A stretch of 7,013 bases of DNA from an uncultured Ruminococcus sp. (GTDB taxonomy: Bacteria > Bacillota > Clostridia > Oscillospirales > Ruminococcaceae): contig CALDFS010000078.1 of NCBI GenBank assembly GCA_937942105.1, positions 1 through 7,013 of the forward strand, read 5' to 3'. The notes under the pieces are model-generated. The model saw only the letters and a program-made list of their open reading frames with translations, was not told where the DNA came from and searched no databases. Position 1 is the stretch's first letter. Each line of letters begins with the position of its first letter. Position numbers and translations under genes: made by a program. Positions 1 through 5,933 of this stretch are shown here, in pieces.

Positions 1-164
1 ATCGCGATTTTGTGCCTGCGGGAATCCACAAACAGTTTGGTATCGCCGTCTGAGGATATTTCCTTAAACCCTAAGCTTGATTCGCTTTTGCACAAGGATA
101 GACCGTTTGCAAAGCCGCCGGGATAGGCGTCGCCCAAAATTTTTATTTCGGGATAGATCTTCAT
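1..164 (-). CDS. N-terminal part of an unrecognised protein (runs off the window)
   Basis: An open frame reads on the minus strand from an ATG at 162-164 to the window edge, giving 54 complete codons without a stop. The protein begins MKIYPEIKILGDAYPGGFAN and continues with a segment rich in Ser, Lys and Gly. A strong ribosome binding site, GAGGTG, lies about 7 nt before the ATG, and a plausible promoter sits further upstream (195-223), so this is very likely a real gene start. There is no signal peptide or membrane segment in the visible part, which therefore looks cytosolic. I do not recognise the family and assign no function. It is divergent from the toxin-antitoxin operon, and the two share the intergenic region 165-377. 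Confidence 0.7.
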   Translation of the reverse strand, partial: MKIYPEIKILGDAYPGGFANGLSLCKSESSLGFKEISSDGDTKLFVDSRRHKIA

Positions 165-194
165 TGCTTTCACCTCTATGATGACTATACCTTT

Positions 195-223
195 ACTATA
201 TTATATTCCCGCCGGTTAAACAA
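195..223 (-). promoter_or_regulatory. Candidate sigma-A promoter for the leftward gene at 1-164
   Basis: On the minus strand TTGTTT (218-223) is followed after exactly 17 bases by TATAGT (195-200), a 5/6 match to the -10 consensus; the -35 matches only TTG. The site lies 31 bases upstream of the ATG at 164, leaving a short leader that contains the GAGGTG ribosome binding site. The spacing is ideal but the -35 is weak. Confidence 0.4.
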
Positions 224-307
224 TGACTGATTGTGATGGGTTGTTGATGGATTGTGAGATGGCACTGGCGAGCGGAAATAATTGCCGTGAAATATTTATC
301 TTGGGTA

Positions 308-336
308 TTGACATTATAATATTAAACGGTTATAAT
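308..336 (+). promoter_or_regulatory. Perfect-consensus sigma-A promoter of the toxin-antitoxin operon
   Basis: TTGACA at 308-313 and TATAAT at 331-336 are both exact consensus hexamers with the optimal 17-base spacer. The start of transcription would fall near 343, about 35 bases before the antitoxin ATG. A promoter this strong normally needs repression, and the overlapping repeated sequence at 314-355 is well placed for autoregulation by the antitoxin or the antitoxin-toxin complex. Confidence 0.85.
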
Positions 337-355
337 ATAGTTATAATATTGCTAT
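314..355 (+). promoter_or_regulatory. Putative autoregulatory operator: three TTATAATAT repeats and a pseudo-palindrome
   Basis: TTATAATAT occurs at 314-322, 330-338 and 341-349. The copies lie in the promoter spacer, across the -10 hexamer and across the expected transcription start. The last copy lies inside a 19-base pseudo-palindrome, 337-355, flanked by ATAG and CTAT. Phd/YefM antitoxins are known to bind repeated or palindromic sites over their own promoters, so the arrangement fits negative autoregulation. Part of the similarity could simply be AT-richness and reuse of the -10 motif. Confidence 0.5.
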
Positions 356-377
356 GAAGCTATAGGGAGGTATCATT

Positions 378-644
378 ATGATTATAAAGCCGTCGGCCGC
401 AATAAGACAAAACTATAATGAAATCGCGGATTTGTGCAGAAGAACGTCGGAGCCTGTTTTCCTTACAAAGAACGGTGAGGGCGATTTGGTTGTTATGGAT
501 ATGGAGACGTATAACCGCAGAGAGCTGTTGTATAAGATTCGCGAGGAGCTGCTTGCGGTCGAACAGGACAGGCGAGAGGGTATAATGGGCTGTACAGTGG
601 ATGAATTGGGCGAATATCTCGACAAAATTATTGAAGAGGAATAA
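378..644 (+). CDS. Type II toxin-antitoxin antitoxin, Phd/YefM family
   Basis: This 88-residue protein has the layout of Phd/YefM antitoxins. The N-terminal DNA-binding and dimerisation part (about 1-50) begins MIIKPSAAIRQNYNEIADLC and contains the family-typical stretch EPVFLTKNGEGDLVVMDMETY (25-45). An acidic C-terminal region (about 50-88), predicted mostly helical and ending EEE, should wrap around and neutralise the toxin. The start is supported by a GGGAGG ribosome binding site about 8 nt upstream. The gene is 3 nt from the toxin gene in the canonical antitoxin-first order and lies behind a consensus promoter. The expected role is to block the toxin and, with it, repress the operon. Residues 60-77 recur in the broken gene at 999-1216. 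The family call is confident; the exact subfamily is not. Confidence 0.9.
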   Translation: MIIKPSAAIRQNYNEIADLCRRTSEPVFLTKNGEGDLVVMDMETYNRRELLYKIREELLAVEQDRREGIMGCTVDELGEYLDKIIEEE

Positions 645-647
645 AGA

Positions 648-968
648 ATGTCCAACGGTAAGAAGTATAAGGTAATTGTTTCTGAAAGAGCCAAGCAAAT
701 GCTTGGTACTCACATACGGTTTTTGAAGCAGGTCAGTAAGGAAGCCGCATTTGCAAAGAGGAAAGAGCTAACGACCACAATAGGTTCATTATGCTATATG
801 CCGACTCGGTACCCATATGTAGACGGTGAAGGCATTATTGACGCTCGGAAGTATCACAAAATGTATGTAAAAAATTGGTATTTAATTCTTTATAGAATCG
901 AAGATGATACAGTATATGTGGATAATATTCAAGACTGCCGTCAGGAAAATCGAGATTTTCTCAGATAA
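648..968 (+). CDS. Type II toxin-antitoxin toxin, RelE/ParE superfamily
   Basis: The 106-residue basic protein has the RelE/ParE order: an N-terminal beta strand (KYKVIVSERA, 6-15), two helices with many Lys and Arg (about 16-46), then the C-terminal sheet with ARKYHKMYV (66-74), WYLILYRIEDDTVYVDNI (77-94) and a DCRQ turn (96-99). The size is normal for the family. RelE members cleave mRNA on the ribosome, whereas ParE members poison gyrase. The sequence alone does not settle which applies, although conserved basic and aromatic residues near the C-terminus (R67, K68, R83, R98) would suit an RNase. The gene starts 3 nt after the antitoxin stop, and its ribosome binding site (GAGG) lies in the antitoxin's last codons, so translation is probably coupled. 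It appears intact. Confidence 0.87.
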   Translation: MSNGKKYKVIVSERAKQMLGTHIRFLKQVSKEAAFAKRKELTTTIGSLCYMPTRYPYVDGEGIIDARKYHKMYVKNWYLILYRIEDDTVYVDNIQDCRQENRDFLR

Positions 969-998
969 TCGTTTTAGCGTGGCTAAGAGGGTATCGCT

Positions 999-1216
999 AT
1001 GAATACGGACGCAGATTATAGAAAAAAGAAAACGCTCGAGTTGTGTGGAAAGCTGTTTGCCGCCGAACGTGATTGGCGAACGGTAAAAAGGGCTATACCG
1101 TTGAGGAGGTTGTCGCGCATATGAGACAAGCGATTAAAGACGCGGCATCTGGCAAGTCGGGGCTCACCGACGAGGAAATAAACGCTTTTCTTGAGGATTA
1201 CGGTAAGATTATATAA
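999..1216 (+). pseudogene. Frameshifted small gene resembling the C-terminal half of a Phd/YefM antitoxin
   Basis: The frame opened by ATG 999 (ribosome binding site AAGAGG at 985-990) reads MNTDADYRKKKTLELCGKLF and then AAERDWR, but stops at 1122-1124 after 41 codons. From about 1082 the sense continues in another frame as NGKKGYTVEEVVAHMRQAI and ends at TAA 1214-1216. Adding one A near 1079-1082 restores a single 72-residue protein. The restored stretch AAERDWRNGKKGYTVEEV matches residues 60-77 of the intact antitoxin at 378-644 at 9 of 18 positions, including the TVEE/TVDE core. It lacks the N-terminal DNA-binding part. It lies 30 nt after the toxin stop and before the operon terminator, so it is probably the third gene of the operon. 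A sequencing error is an alternative explanation. Another is translation in two pieces: ATG 1121 overlaps the first stop as ATGA, behind a GAGGAGG at 1103-1109. Confidence 0.65.
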
Positions 1217-1218
1217 GA

Positions 1219-1250
1219 AAAACCGTCGCTAATAAAACAGCGGCGGTTTT
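1219..1250. terminator. Bidirectional intrinsic terminator between the toxin-antitoxin and spoIVA operons
   Basis: AAAACCGTCGCT (1219-1230) pairs with AGCGGCGGTTTT (1239-1250) over 12 positions, one of them a wobble pair, across an 8-base loop. The hairpin ends in TTTT on the plus strand and in five T on the minus strand. It starts 3 bases after the last stop of the rightward operon and 23 bases beyond the 3' end of the leftward spoIVA gene, so it can serve both convergent units. Confidence 0.8.
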
Positions 1251-1272
1251 CGCATATTCTAGCCCATAAATC

Positions 1273-2751
1273 CTAAATCAGCAGACAAATCAGCCCGGAG
1301 CAGCCCTCGTTGATGATTCTTTCCACTGCCTCGCGGAGCTTTTCACGCGCGTCGTCTGGCAGGCGGTAGAGCTTGGAATGAAGCCCCTCGCTGACAAGCT
1401 CGGAGAGCGACTTTCCGAAGATGTTTGCCTCCCATATCTTTGACGGGTCGTCTTCAAAGTCGTTGAGAAGATAGTCAATAAGCTCCTGCGACTGCTTCTC
1501 GGTTCCGACAATCGGCGCGACCTCCGCGCTGATGTCCGCCTTGATAAGGTGGATTGAGGGCGCGTTCGCCTTTAAGCGCACGCCGTATTTTCCGCCCTGG
1601 CGGATTATCTCCGGCTCGTCAAGGGTCAGCTCATCCTCAGCGGGCATAACAATTCCGTAGCCGATTTCCTCGACCTGCCTAAGCGCCTCCGAGAACTTCT
1701 CGAACCGCTTTTTAAAGCTTACAAGCTCCAAGATTTTTGGCATAAGCTCATCCTCGCCGGAAAGCTCCAAGCCGGTTTCTTCGCTTAGTATCCTGTAAAA
1801 CAGCTGATTGTCAAGGCTTACCGAAAGCTTGCAGACTCCGCTGCCCAAATCGATAGAGCTTACCGCCGAGCCGGTGACGTCCCCAAGCTCGGAAATTGCG
1901 TTTGCCAGCGTTGAGATATCGCGAATCAGCCGAACATCTGCCGCCGCCTTCTTGATGCCATCGAACAGCTCGGTTTTGAGCCAGTGACCCTTTTCAAGCG
2001 AATTCACCCACTTGGGCATGCTTACGTTGATTTCCTTGACAGGGAAGGCGTACAAAAGTTTGGCAAGGATTTCAAGGATATCCTCCTTGCTCATTGTAAG
2101 GCAGTTTACCGGTATAACCGTTACGCCGTAGTCCGCTTCCATCGCAGAGCATAGCGAGCGTGAGGCTTCGCTTACCTCGTTTTCCGTATTCATAAGCACC
2201 ACAAACGGCTTGCCAAGGCTTTTTAGCTCTTCTATAACTCTTTGCTCGCATTCGGCATATTCGTCTCTGTCAAGTCCGGTAACGCTTCCGTCCGAGGTGA
2301 CGACTATTCCCACCGTTGAGTGCTCGGTAATGACCTTCTGCGTGCCGATTTCCGCCGCCATGTTAAAGGGAATTTCCGAATCGAACCAAGGTGTGCGAAC
2401 CATCCTTGGGGCTTCGTTTTCGATGTATCCCAAAGCGCTGGGAATGATGTAGCCAACGCAGTCTATCATCCGAACGTTTACGGTTGCGATATCGTCCAGG
2501 GTGACGGCTACAGCCTCCTCGGGGATGAATTTAGGTTCGGTGGTCATAATCATTTTTCCTGCGGATGCCTGCGGAAGCTCATCAACGGTGCGCTCCCGCA
2601 TATATGGCTCACGGATGCAGGGGATAACAAGATTCTCCATAAACCTGCGTATAAAGGTGGATTTTCCGCTTCGGACGGGTCCCACCACGCCGATATAAAT
2701 GTCGCCGCCGGTTCTTTCGGCTATGCTTTTGTATAAGTTGTCAGTAGTCAT
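1273..2751 (-). CDS. spoIVA: Stage IV sporulation protein A, spore coat basement-layer ATPase
   Basis: The 492-residue protein is full length for SpoIVA, the cytoskeletal ATPase that polymerises on the forespore surface in the mother cell to form the base of the spore coat. The N-terminal TRAFAC-type nucleotide-binding domain carries the Walker A loop GPVRSGKST (24-32, with K30), paired threonines T70-T71 at the sensor position, and the Walker B-like stretch VRMIDCVGY (93-101, with D97). By memory these numbers equal those of the Bacillus subtilis protein. The usual GTPase NKxD motif is absent: VVLMNTENE appears instead, in line with ATP use. A middle region and a conserved hydrophobic C-terminus ending GLICLLI, needed for anchoring in characterised members, are intact. 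It lies 13 nt after sipL; its AAAGGAG ribosome binding site overlaps the sipL stop codon, suggesting coupled translation. The family is usually mother-cell, sigma-E controlled. Confidence 0.97.
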   Translation of the reverse strand: MTTDNLYKSIAERTGGDIYIGVVGPVRSGKSTFIRRFMENLVIPCIREPYMRERTVDELPQASAGKMIMTTEPKFIPEEAVAVTLDDIATVNVRMIDCVGYIIPSALGYIENEAPRMVRTPWFDSEIPFNMAAEIGTQKVITEHSTVGIVVTSDGSVTGLDRDEYAECEQRVIEELKSLGKPFVVLMNTENEVSEASRSLCSAMEADYGVTVIPVNCLTMSKEDILEILAKLLYAFPVKEINVSMPKWVNSLEKGHWLKTELFDGIKKAAADVRLIRDISTLANAISELGDVTGSAVSSIDLGSGVCKLSVSLDNQLFYRILSEETGLELSGEDELMPKILELVSFKKRFEKFSEALRQVEEIGYGIVMPAEDELTLDEPEIIRQGGKYGVRLKANAPSIHLIKADISAEVAPIVGTEKQSQELIDYLLNDFEDDPSKIWEANIFGKSLSELVSEGLHSKLYRLPDDAREKLREAVERIINEGCSGLICLLI

Positions 2752-2764
2752 GCAGCTCGCTCCT

Positions 2765-4300
2765 TTAGTCTACAATGGGAATCAGAATCATTCTGGCTTC
2801 GCTCAGGCGTTCGCAGTCAAGCTCGTTTTCCTCGGTTATGGCCCGAAGAGATGCGCGGCATCTCTTCGCAATGTTCCAAGGCTCCTCGCCCTTTTCGGCG
2901 TAGTATAGCTTGATTGCGGTGTCCCTGTCACACTCGACCGGCTTGGTTTCGTCAATAGCAATGCCGCTTATGAAGCTTTTTTGGCAGTCCTCAAACAGAT
3001 ATCCGGTTATCTTAATTTCCGTGCTGATTTCAAGGGCGTTTGAGGATGTTAGGTTGAAGGACGCCGAATTGACGATAGCCCGCGCCTCCGCTCTGACTGA
3101 CGCCTGTGCGGCGCTTCCGGGCAGCTTGTGTTCAAACTGTTCTGCGGCTTCAAGGTATATTGTTCTGCCGGATTCGTTCTTGGCGTAGGCAAAAAAGTTG
3201 ATTCTTCCGCGAAGCATAGCCGTGCCGTCCTTTTCGATGGCGCTGGTTATCCTTCCGACCTCAGCCCCAGCAAGTATTACCGATGATATTTCGCCATCGT
3301 AGTAGGTGAGTGATACCTTCTGCCGGTGGCTCTCGTTTATCGGTATCGGCACACATTCAATTGTTTCGGTCGATGATTCCAGCGAGGTTTCGCATAGGGT
3401 GGAGAAAGCGTCCGTTGCAAGCTCCGCACTTTCAAATCTCATTGCAAGAAGGCTGATTTCTATTCCAAGCTCGCAAGATACGCTCGGGTTTTCGTTCTTT
3501 GAGGACGGTCTTACATCGCAGCTGACTGCGTTGGCATCCAGAATCACGTCAAACCGCTCATCCAAACCTTCTATATCCGATATCTGCGAGAAGGGAATGC
3601 TGAATTTTATGCTTTCAGGCTCGCCCGAATCTTCGGGGACGTACAAAAGCGACACCTCTGCTTCGCCCTTGGTCAGAAGCTTGCCCGAAAGAATCTTCTT
3701 TTCAACGCTTATTACCGAGCAGTCGGCGCGCAGAACGGTTTTTACCTGCGGGCGCGCAAGCCCAAGCTCAACATCATCGGCAACGGTTATGCGCTTGGTA
3801 ACTGCAATGCGCTTGGAGGGGTAGGTTATAAGCGACTTTTTGAGCTGGATTCCTCCGCCGCTTGCTTCACTTACTGCCTGCTTAACCTCGTCTGCGGTTA
3901 CGCATATGGCTATTGAGATGATACCGCGGATATCCACCCTGCGCTTGTTGACGACCCGGCAGCTGGCGCTTTCGGTGTATGGGCAGATGCTGACGCGCGA
4001 AGATTTTTCCGATGATGGTATCTCTAAGCTTTTTCCGTAGCTCAGGGTCTGCTCGACTGCGCTTACCTCGCCGGATTCGCTTAGGTAGGTCAGTCTTACA
4101 AGGGCTGTAAGCTCATATTCCAGCTTGCCCTGACCAAGGGTGCGCTTTGTGATTCCCGGAAGAATTTTAACGCAGAGCACCTTGAATATCTCCGGGCAGT
4201 AGTCTGGAAGGATATAGTCAAGCTCCGCCGACTGCTGAACCGTGCCGTCGTAGAGGGTCTTTGCGACGGTGTAGTTTTCTTTTGAAAGTTTATATTCCAT
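2765..4300 (-). CDS. sipL: SipL-like SpoIVA-interacting coat morphogenetic protein (SPOCS/DUF3794 repeats plus C-terminal LysM)
   Basis: The 511-residue protein starts MEYKLSKENYTVAK and soon shows the family-typical LDYILPDYCPEIFKVL (27-42). The N-terminal SPOCS/DUF3794 domain covers roughly 25-170. Two further, weaker SPOCS-like regions follow, one near the CELGIEISLLAM stretch and one near LEISTEIKITGYL. Residues 463-511 form a LysM domain (IKLYYAEKGEEPWNIAKRC through LSEARMILIPIVD). This layout is that of C. difficile SipL, whose LysM domain binds SpoIVA and places the coat on the forespore. No signal peptide is present, as expected for a mother-cell cytosolic protein. The ATG at 4298-4300 was chosen over the upstream in-frame ATG at 4370-4372 because a GGAGG lies 6 nt before it and conserved sequence begins there. 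It is the first gene of a two-gene operon with spoIVA. Orthology to sipL is inferred from domains and neighbour. Confidence 0.9.
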   Translation of the reverse strand: MEYKLSKENYTVAKTLYDGTVQQSAELDYILPDYCPEIFKVLCVKILPGITKRTLGQGKLEYELTALVRLTYLSESGEVSAVEQTLSYGKSLEIPSSEKSSRVSICPYTESASCRVVNKRRVDIRGIISIAICVTADEVKQAVSEASGGGIQLKKSLITYPSKRIAVTKRITVADDVELGLARPQVKTVLRADCSVISVEKKILSGKLLTKGEAEVSLLYVPEDSGEPESIKFSIPFSQISDIEGLDERFDVILDANAVSCDVRPSSKNENPSVSCELGIEISLLAMRFESAELATDAFSTLCETSLESSTETIECVPIPINESHRQKVSLTYYDGEISSVILAGAEVGRITSAIEKDGTAMLRGRINFFAYAKNESGRTIYLEAAEQFEHKLPGSAAQASVRAEARAIVNSASFNLTSSNALEISTEIKITGYLFEDCQKSFISGIAIDETKPVECDRDTAIKLYYAEKGEEPWNIAKRCRASLRAITEENELDCERLSEARMILIPIVD

Positions 4301-4306
4301 ATTGTG

Positions 4307-4311
4307 CCTCC
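4307..4311 (-). promoter_or_regulatory. Ribosome binding site that fixes the sipL start
   Basis: GGAGG on the minus strand lies 6 bases before the ATG at 4298-4300. The longer in-frame start at 4370-4372 has no comparable site, and the 24 extra residues it would add do not look like SPOCS sequence. Confidence 0.85.
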
Positions 4312-4438
4312 ATATCACGCTGTATTGTATTACGTTCAATGTATATTCAGCTTGTTTACTATTAATAACCAAGCTTGAAAAGTTTTTTGTGGCTCTCGCC
4401 TATTATCATGAAACACCGTGCCTTTTCCCCAATATCAC

Positions 4439-4467
4439 TTGCATTTTTCCCATCAATGCTGTATAAT
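4439..4467 (+). promoter_or_regulatory. Candidate sigma-A promoter for the DUF1292-GH8 pair
   Basis: TATAAT (4462-4467) is an exact -10 consensus. At exactly 17 bases upstream lies TTGCAT (4439-4444), which matches the -35 only in TTG. The start of transcription would be near 4474, leaving a leader of about 28 bases with AAGGA (4487-4491) before the ATG at 4502. Confidence 0.55.
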
Positions 4468-4501
4468 CATGAATAATAAATATGATAAGGACTGATATAA
4501 A

Positions 4502-4783
4502 ATGCCCGAAAGAGCAATAATGACCGCAATAGGCGAAAACGGCGAAATCATTGACTGCGATGTTTTGTTTACCTTTAAAAACACCGCAACCAACCGCTGT
4601 TACATAGTCTACACCGAAAACACCACCGACGAAAAGGGCGATACCGAGGTTTACGCCTCCATCTTCGACCCTGACGACAAGACCCTGACTCTTCACCCCA
4701 TCGAAACGGAAGAGGAATGGGTGATGCTTGAATCCAAGCTTCGCGATTACGAACGTTCTAAACAAGAAAACGGAGGAAACTGA
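4502..4783 (+). CDS. DUF1292 domain protein (YrzB-like), function unknown
   Basis: The 93-residue acidic protein fits the DUF1292 family of small Firmicute proteins. It has an opening strand region ending DCDVLFTFKN (18-27), then a CYIVYTENTTDEKGDTEVYAS stretch (33-53) with the family-typical YIVYT core, a strand around 54-67, and a C-terminal EEEWVMLESKLRDYE helix (70-84). There is no signal peptide or membrane segment, so it is cytosolic. The biochemical role of the family is not established. In many Firmicutes a DUF1292 gene sits next to the Holliday-junction resolvase homologue yrrK; here it is instead the first gene before a glycoside hydrolase, with only 1 nt between them. Its ribosome binding site (AAGGA, 10 nt from the ATG) is modest. 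Whether this is the housekeeping copy or a paralogue cannot be told from the window. Confidence 0.85.
   Translation: MPERAIMTAIGENGEIIDCDVLFTFKNTATNRCYIVYTENTTDEKGDTEVYASIFDPDDKTLTLHPIETEEEWVMLESKLRDYERSKQENGGN
4772..4776 (+). promoter_or_regulatory. Ribosome binding site that fixes the GH8 start
   Basis: GGAGG lies inside the last codons of the DUF1292 gene, 8 bases before ATG 4785. The frame is open further upstream to an ATG at 4728, but that start would add 19 residues overlapping the DUF1292 gene and has no such site. Confidence 0.85.
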
Positions 4784-4784
4784 C

Positions 4785-5933
4785 ATGAAAACCGAATATA
4801 GAAACATCCTTGCCGAAATCGGCATACCTCAGGCTGAAATCAGCAAAAGGATTGAATCCGCCTTTAACACCATGTTCTACGGCTCGGAGGATGTGCGCAT
4901 ATATCACGACGTAGACCCCGATATGGGATATATGGAGGATACCGGCAATGTTGACGCCCGCACCGAGGGAATGTCCTACGGCATGATGATGTGCGTTCAG
5001 CTCGACAAAAAGGAGACTTTCGACAGAATCTGGAAATGGTCGATGACGAATATGTATATGCATGATGGCAGAAATGCCGGATATTTCGCGTGGTCGTGCG
5101 CTCCCAACGGCAAGCACAACGCCGAAGGTCCCGCACCCGACGGTGAGGAATACTTCGCGATGGCGCTGTTCTTTGCCTCCCACCGCTGGGGCGACGGCGA
5201 GGGGATATATAACTACTCCGAGTGGGCAAGAACCATCCTGCGCGACTGCATCCACAGAAACGGCGAGGGCGACAAGCCCGGCTCCACCATGTGGAATTTA
5301 GAGAATAAGCTTATAAAGTTCGTCCCCGACTGCCCGTTTACCGACCCTTCCTACCACTTGCCGCACTTCTATGAGCTGTTTTCACTCTGGGCGGATGAGA
5401 GGGACAAGGACTTCTGGAAGGAAGCGGCGGACGCCAGCAGAAAATATCTTCACTCCGCCTGTCATCCCGAAACAGGACTTTGCACCGACTACAGCGAGTT
5501 TTCCGGCGCAAAGCTTACAAACCTTCACTGGAACAAAATGCACAGCCGCTACTATTCCGACTCCTACCGCACCGTTATGAACATCTCGCTTGATTCCGAG
5601 TGGTACGGCGTGGACGGATGGCAGTCTGCGAACAACGCCCGCGTCCAGCGGCTTTTCGAGAGCTTGGGCGATAAGTGGGACAACGTGCTCGAACAGAACG
5701 GCGATATAGTGGACGAAAAGGTCATGCACCCAACGGCAGTGATAGCCTCGAACGCGGCGGCATCTTTAGCAGTCCTCAACGGCAACCCAAGTGATGATGA
5801 GCGCGCCTTGGCACAAGAATTCGTCCGCAAATTCTGGAAAACCCCATTAAGAGAGGGCAAACGCCGCTATTACGACAACTGCCTTTATATGTTCGCTTTG
5901 CTGATGCTCAGCGGAAATTATAGGATATGGTAA
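4785..5933 (+). CDS. Glycoside hydrolase family 8, reducing-end xylose-releasing exo-oligoxylanase-like (Rex)
   Basis: The 382-residue protein looks like a GH8 inverting hydrolase of the Rex type, which releases xylose from the reducing end of xylo-oligosaccharides (EC 3.2.1.156). Characterised Rex from Bacillus halodurans has a similar length. The block DARTEGMSYGMMM (57-69) holds the expected general acid E61. D119 in APDGEEYFAMALFFASHRW (117-135) and D259 in YYSDSYR (256-262) fit the substrate-holding Asp and the catalytic base. H315 in VMHPTAVIASNAA lies where Rex has the His that blocks one end of the cleft and makes it exo-acting. These equivalences come from remembered Rex numbering (E70, D128, D263, H319) with consistent offsets. 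No signal peptide is present, so it should act in the cytosol on imported oligosaccharides. It starts 1 nt after the DUF1292 stop and is probably co-transcribed. No clear terminator follows. Confidence 0.9.
   Translation: MKTEYRNILAEIGIPQAEISKRIESAFNTMFYGSEDVRIYHDVDPDMGYMEDTGNVDARTEGMSYGMMMCVQLDKKETFDRIWKWSMTNMYMHDGRNAGYFAWSCAPNGKHNAEGPAPDGEEYFAMALFFASHRWGDGEGIYNYSEWARTILRDCIHRNGEGDKPGSTMWNLENKLIKFVPDCPFTDPSYHLPHFYELFSLWADERDKDFWKEAADASRKYLHSACHPETGLCTDYSEFSGAKLTNLHWNKMHSRYYSDSYRTVMNISLDSEWYGVDGWQSANNARVQRLFESLGDKWDNVLEQNGDIVDEKVMHPTAVIASNAAASLAVLNGNPSDDERALAQEFVRKFWKTPLREGKRRYYDNCLYMFALLMLSGNYRIW

Noticed and set aside
205..223. GTTTAA and GGGAAT resembling a sigma-B promoter on the minus strand
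   Set aside because: Only 5 bases lie between the two motifs, far below the required spacing, and sigma-B is not general in Clostridia.
229..262. GATTGTGA repeated at 229-236 and 250-257
   Set aside because: Only eight bases repeated once in low-complexity GT-rich DNA; too little to support a binding site.
2210..4040. Several long plus-strand open frames inside spoIVA and sipL
   Set aside because: They lie antisense to two clear conserved genes, lack convincing ribosome binding sites and show no recognisable protein features.
4324..4348. Possible sigma-E promoter for sipL-spoIVA (AATACAAT like CATACAAT, with an upstream GAATATA)
   Set aside because: The -10-like element matches 7 of 8, but the -35-like element is only 10 to 12 bases away, too close for sigma-E. 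Sigma-E control is expected from the genes, but I cannot place the promoter.
4301..4372. Upstream in-frame start of sipL adding 24 residues
   Set aside because: No ribosome binding site at the upstream ATG, while GGAGG precedes the ATG at 4300 and the family sequence begins there.
4728..4784. Upstream in-frame start of the GH8 gene adding 19 residues
   Set aside because: It would overlap the DUF1292 gene and has no ribosome binding site; GGAGG precedes ATG 4785.
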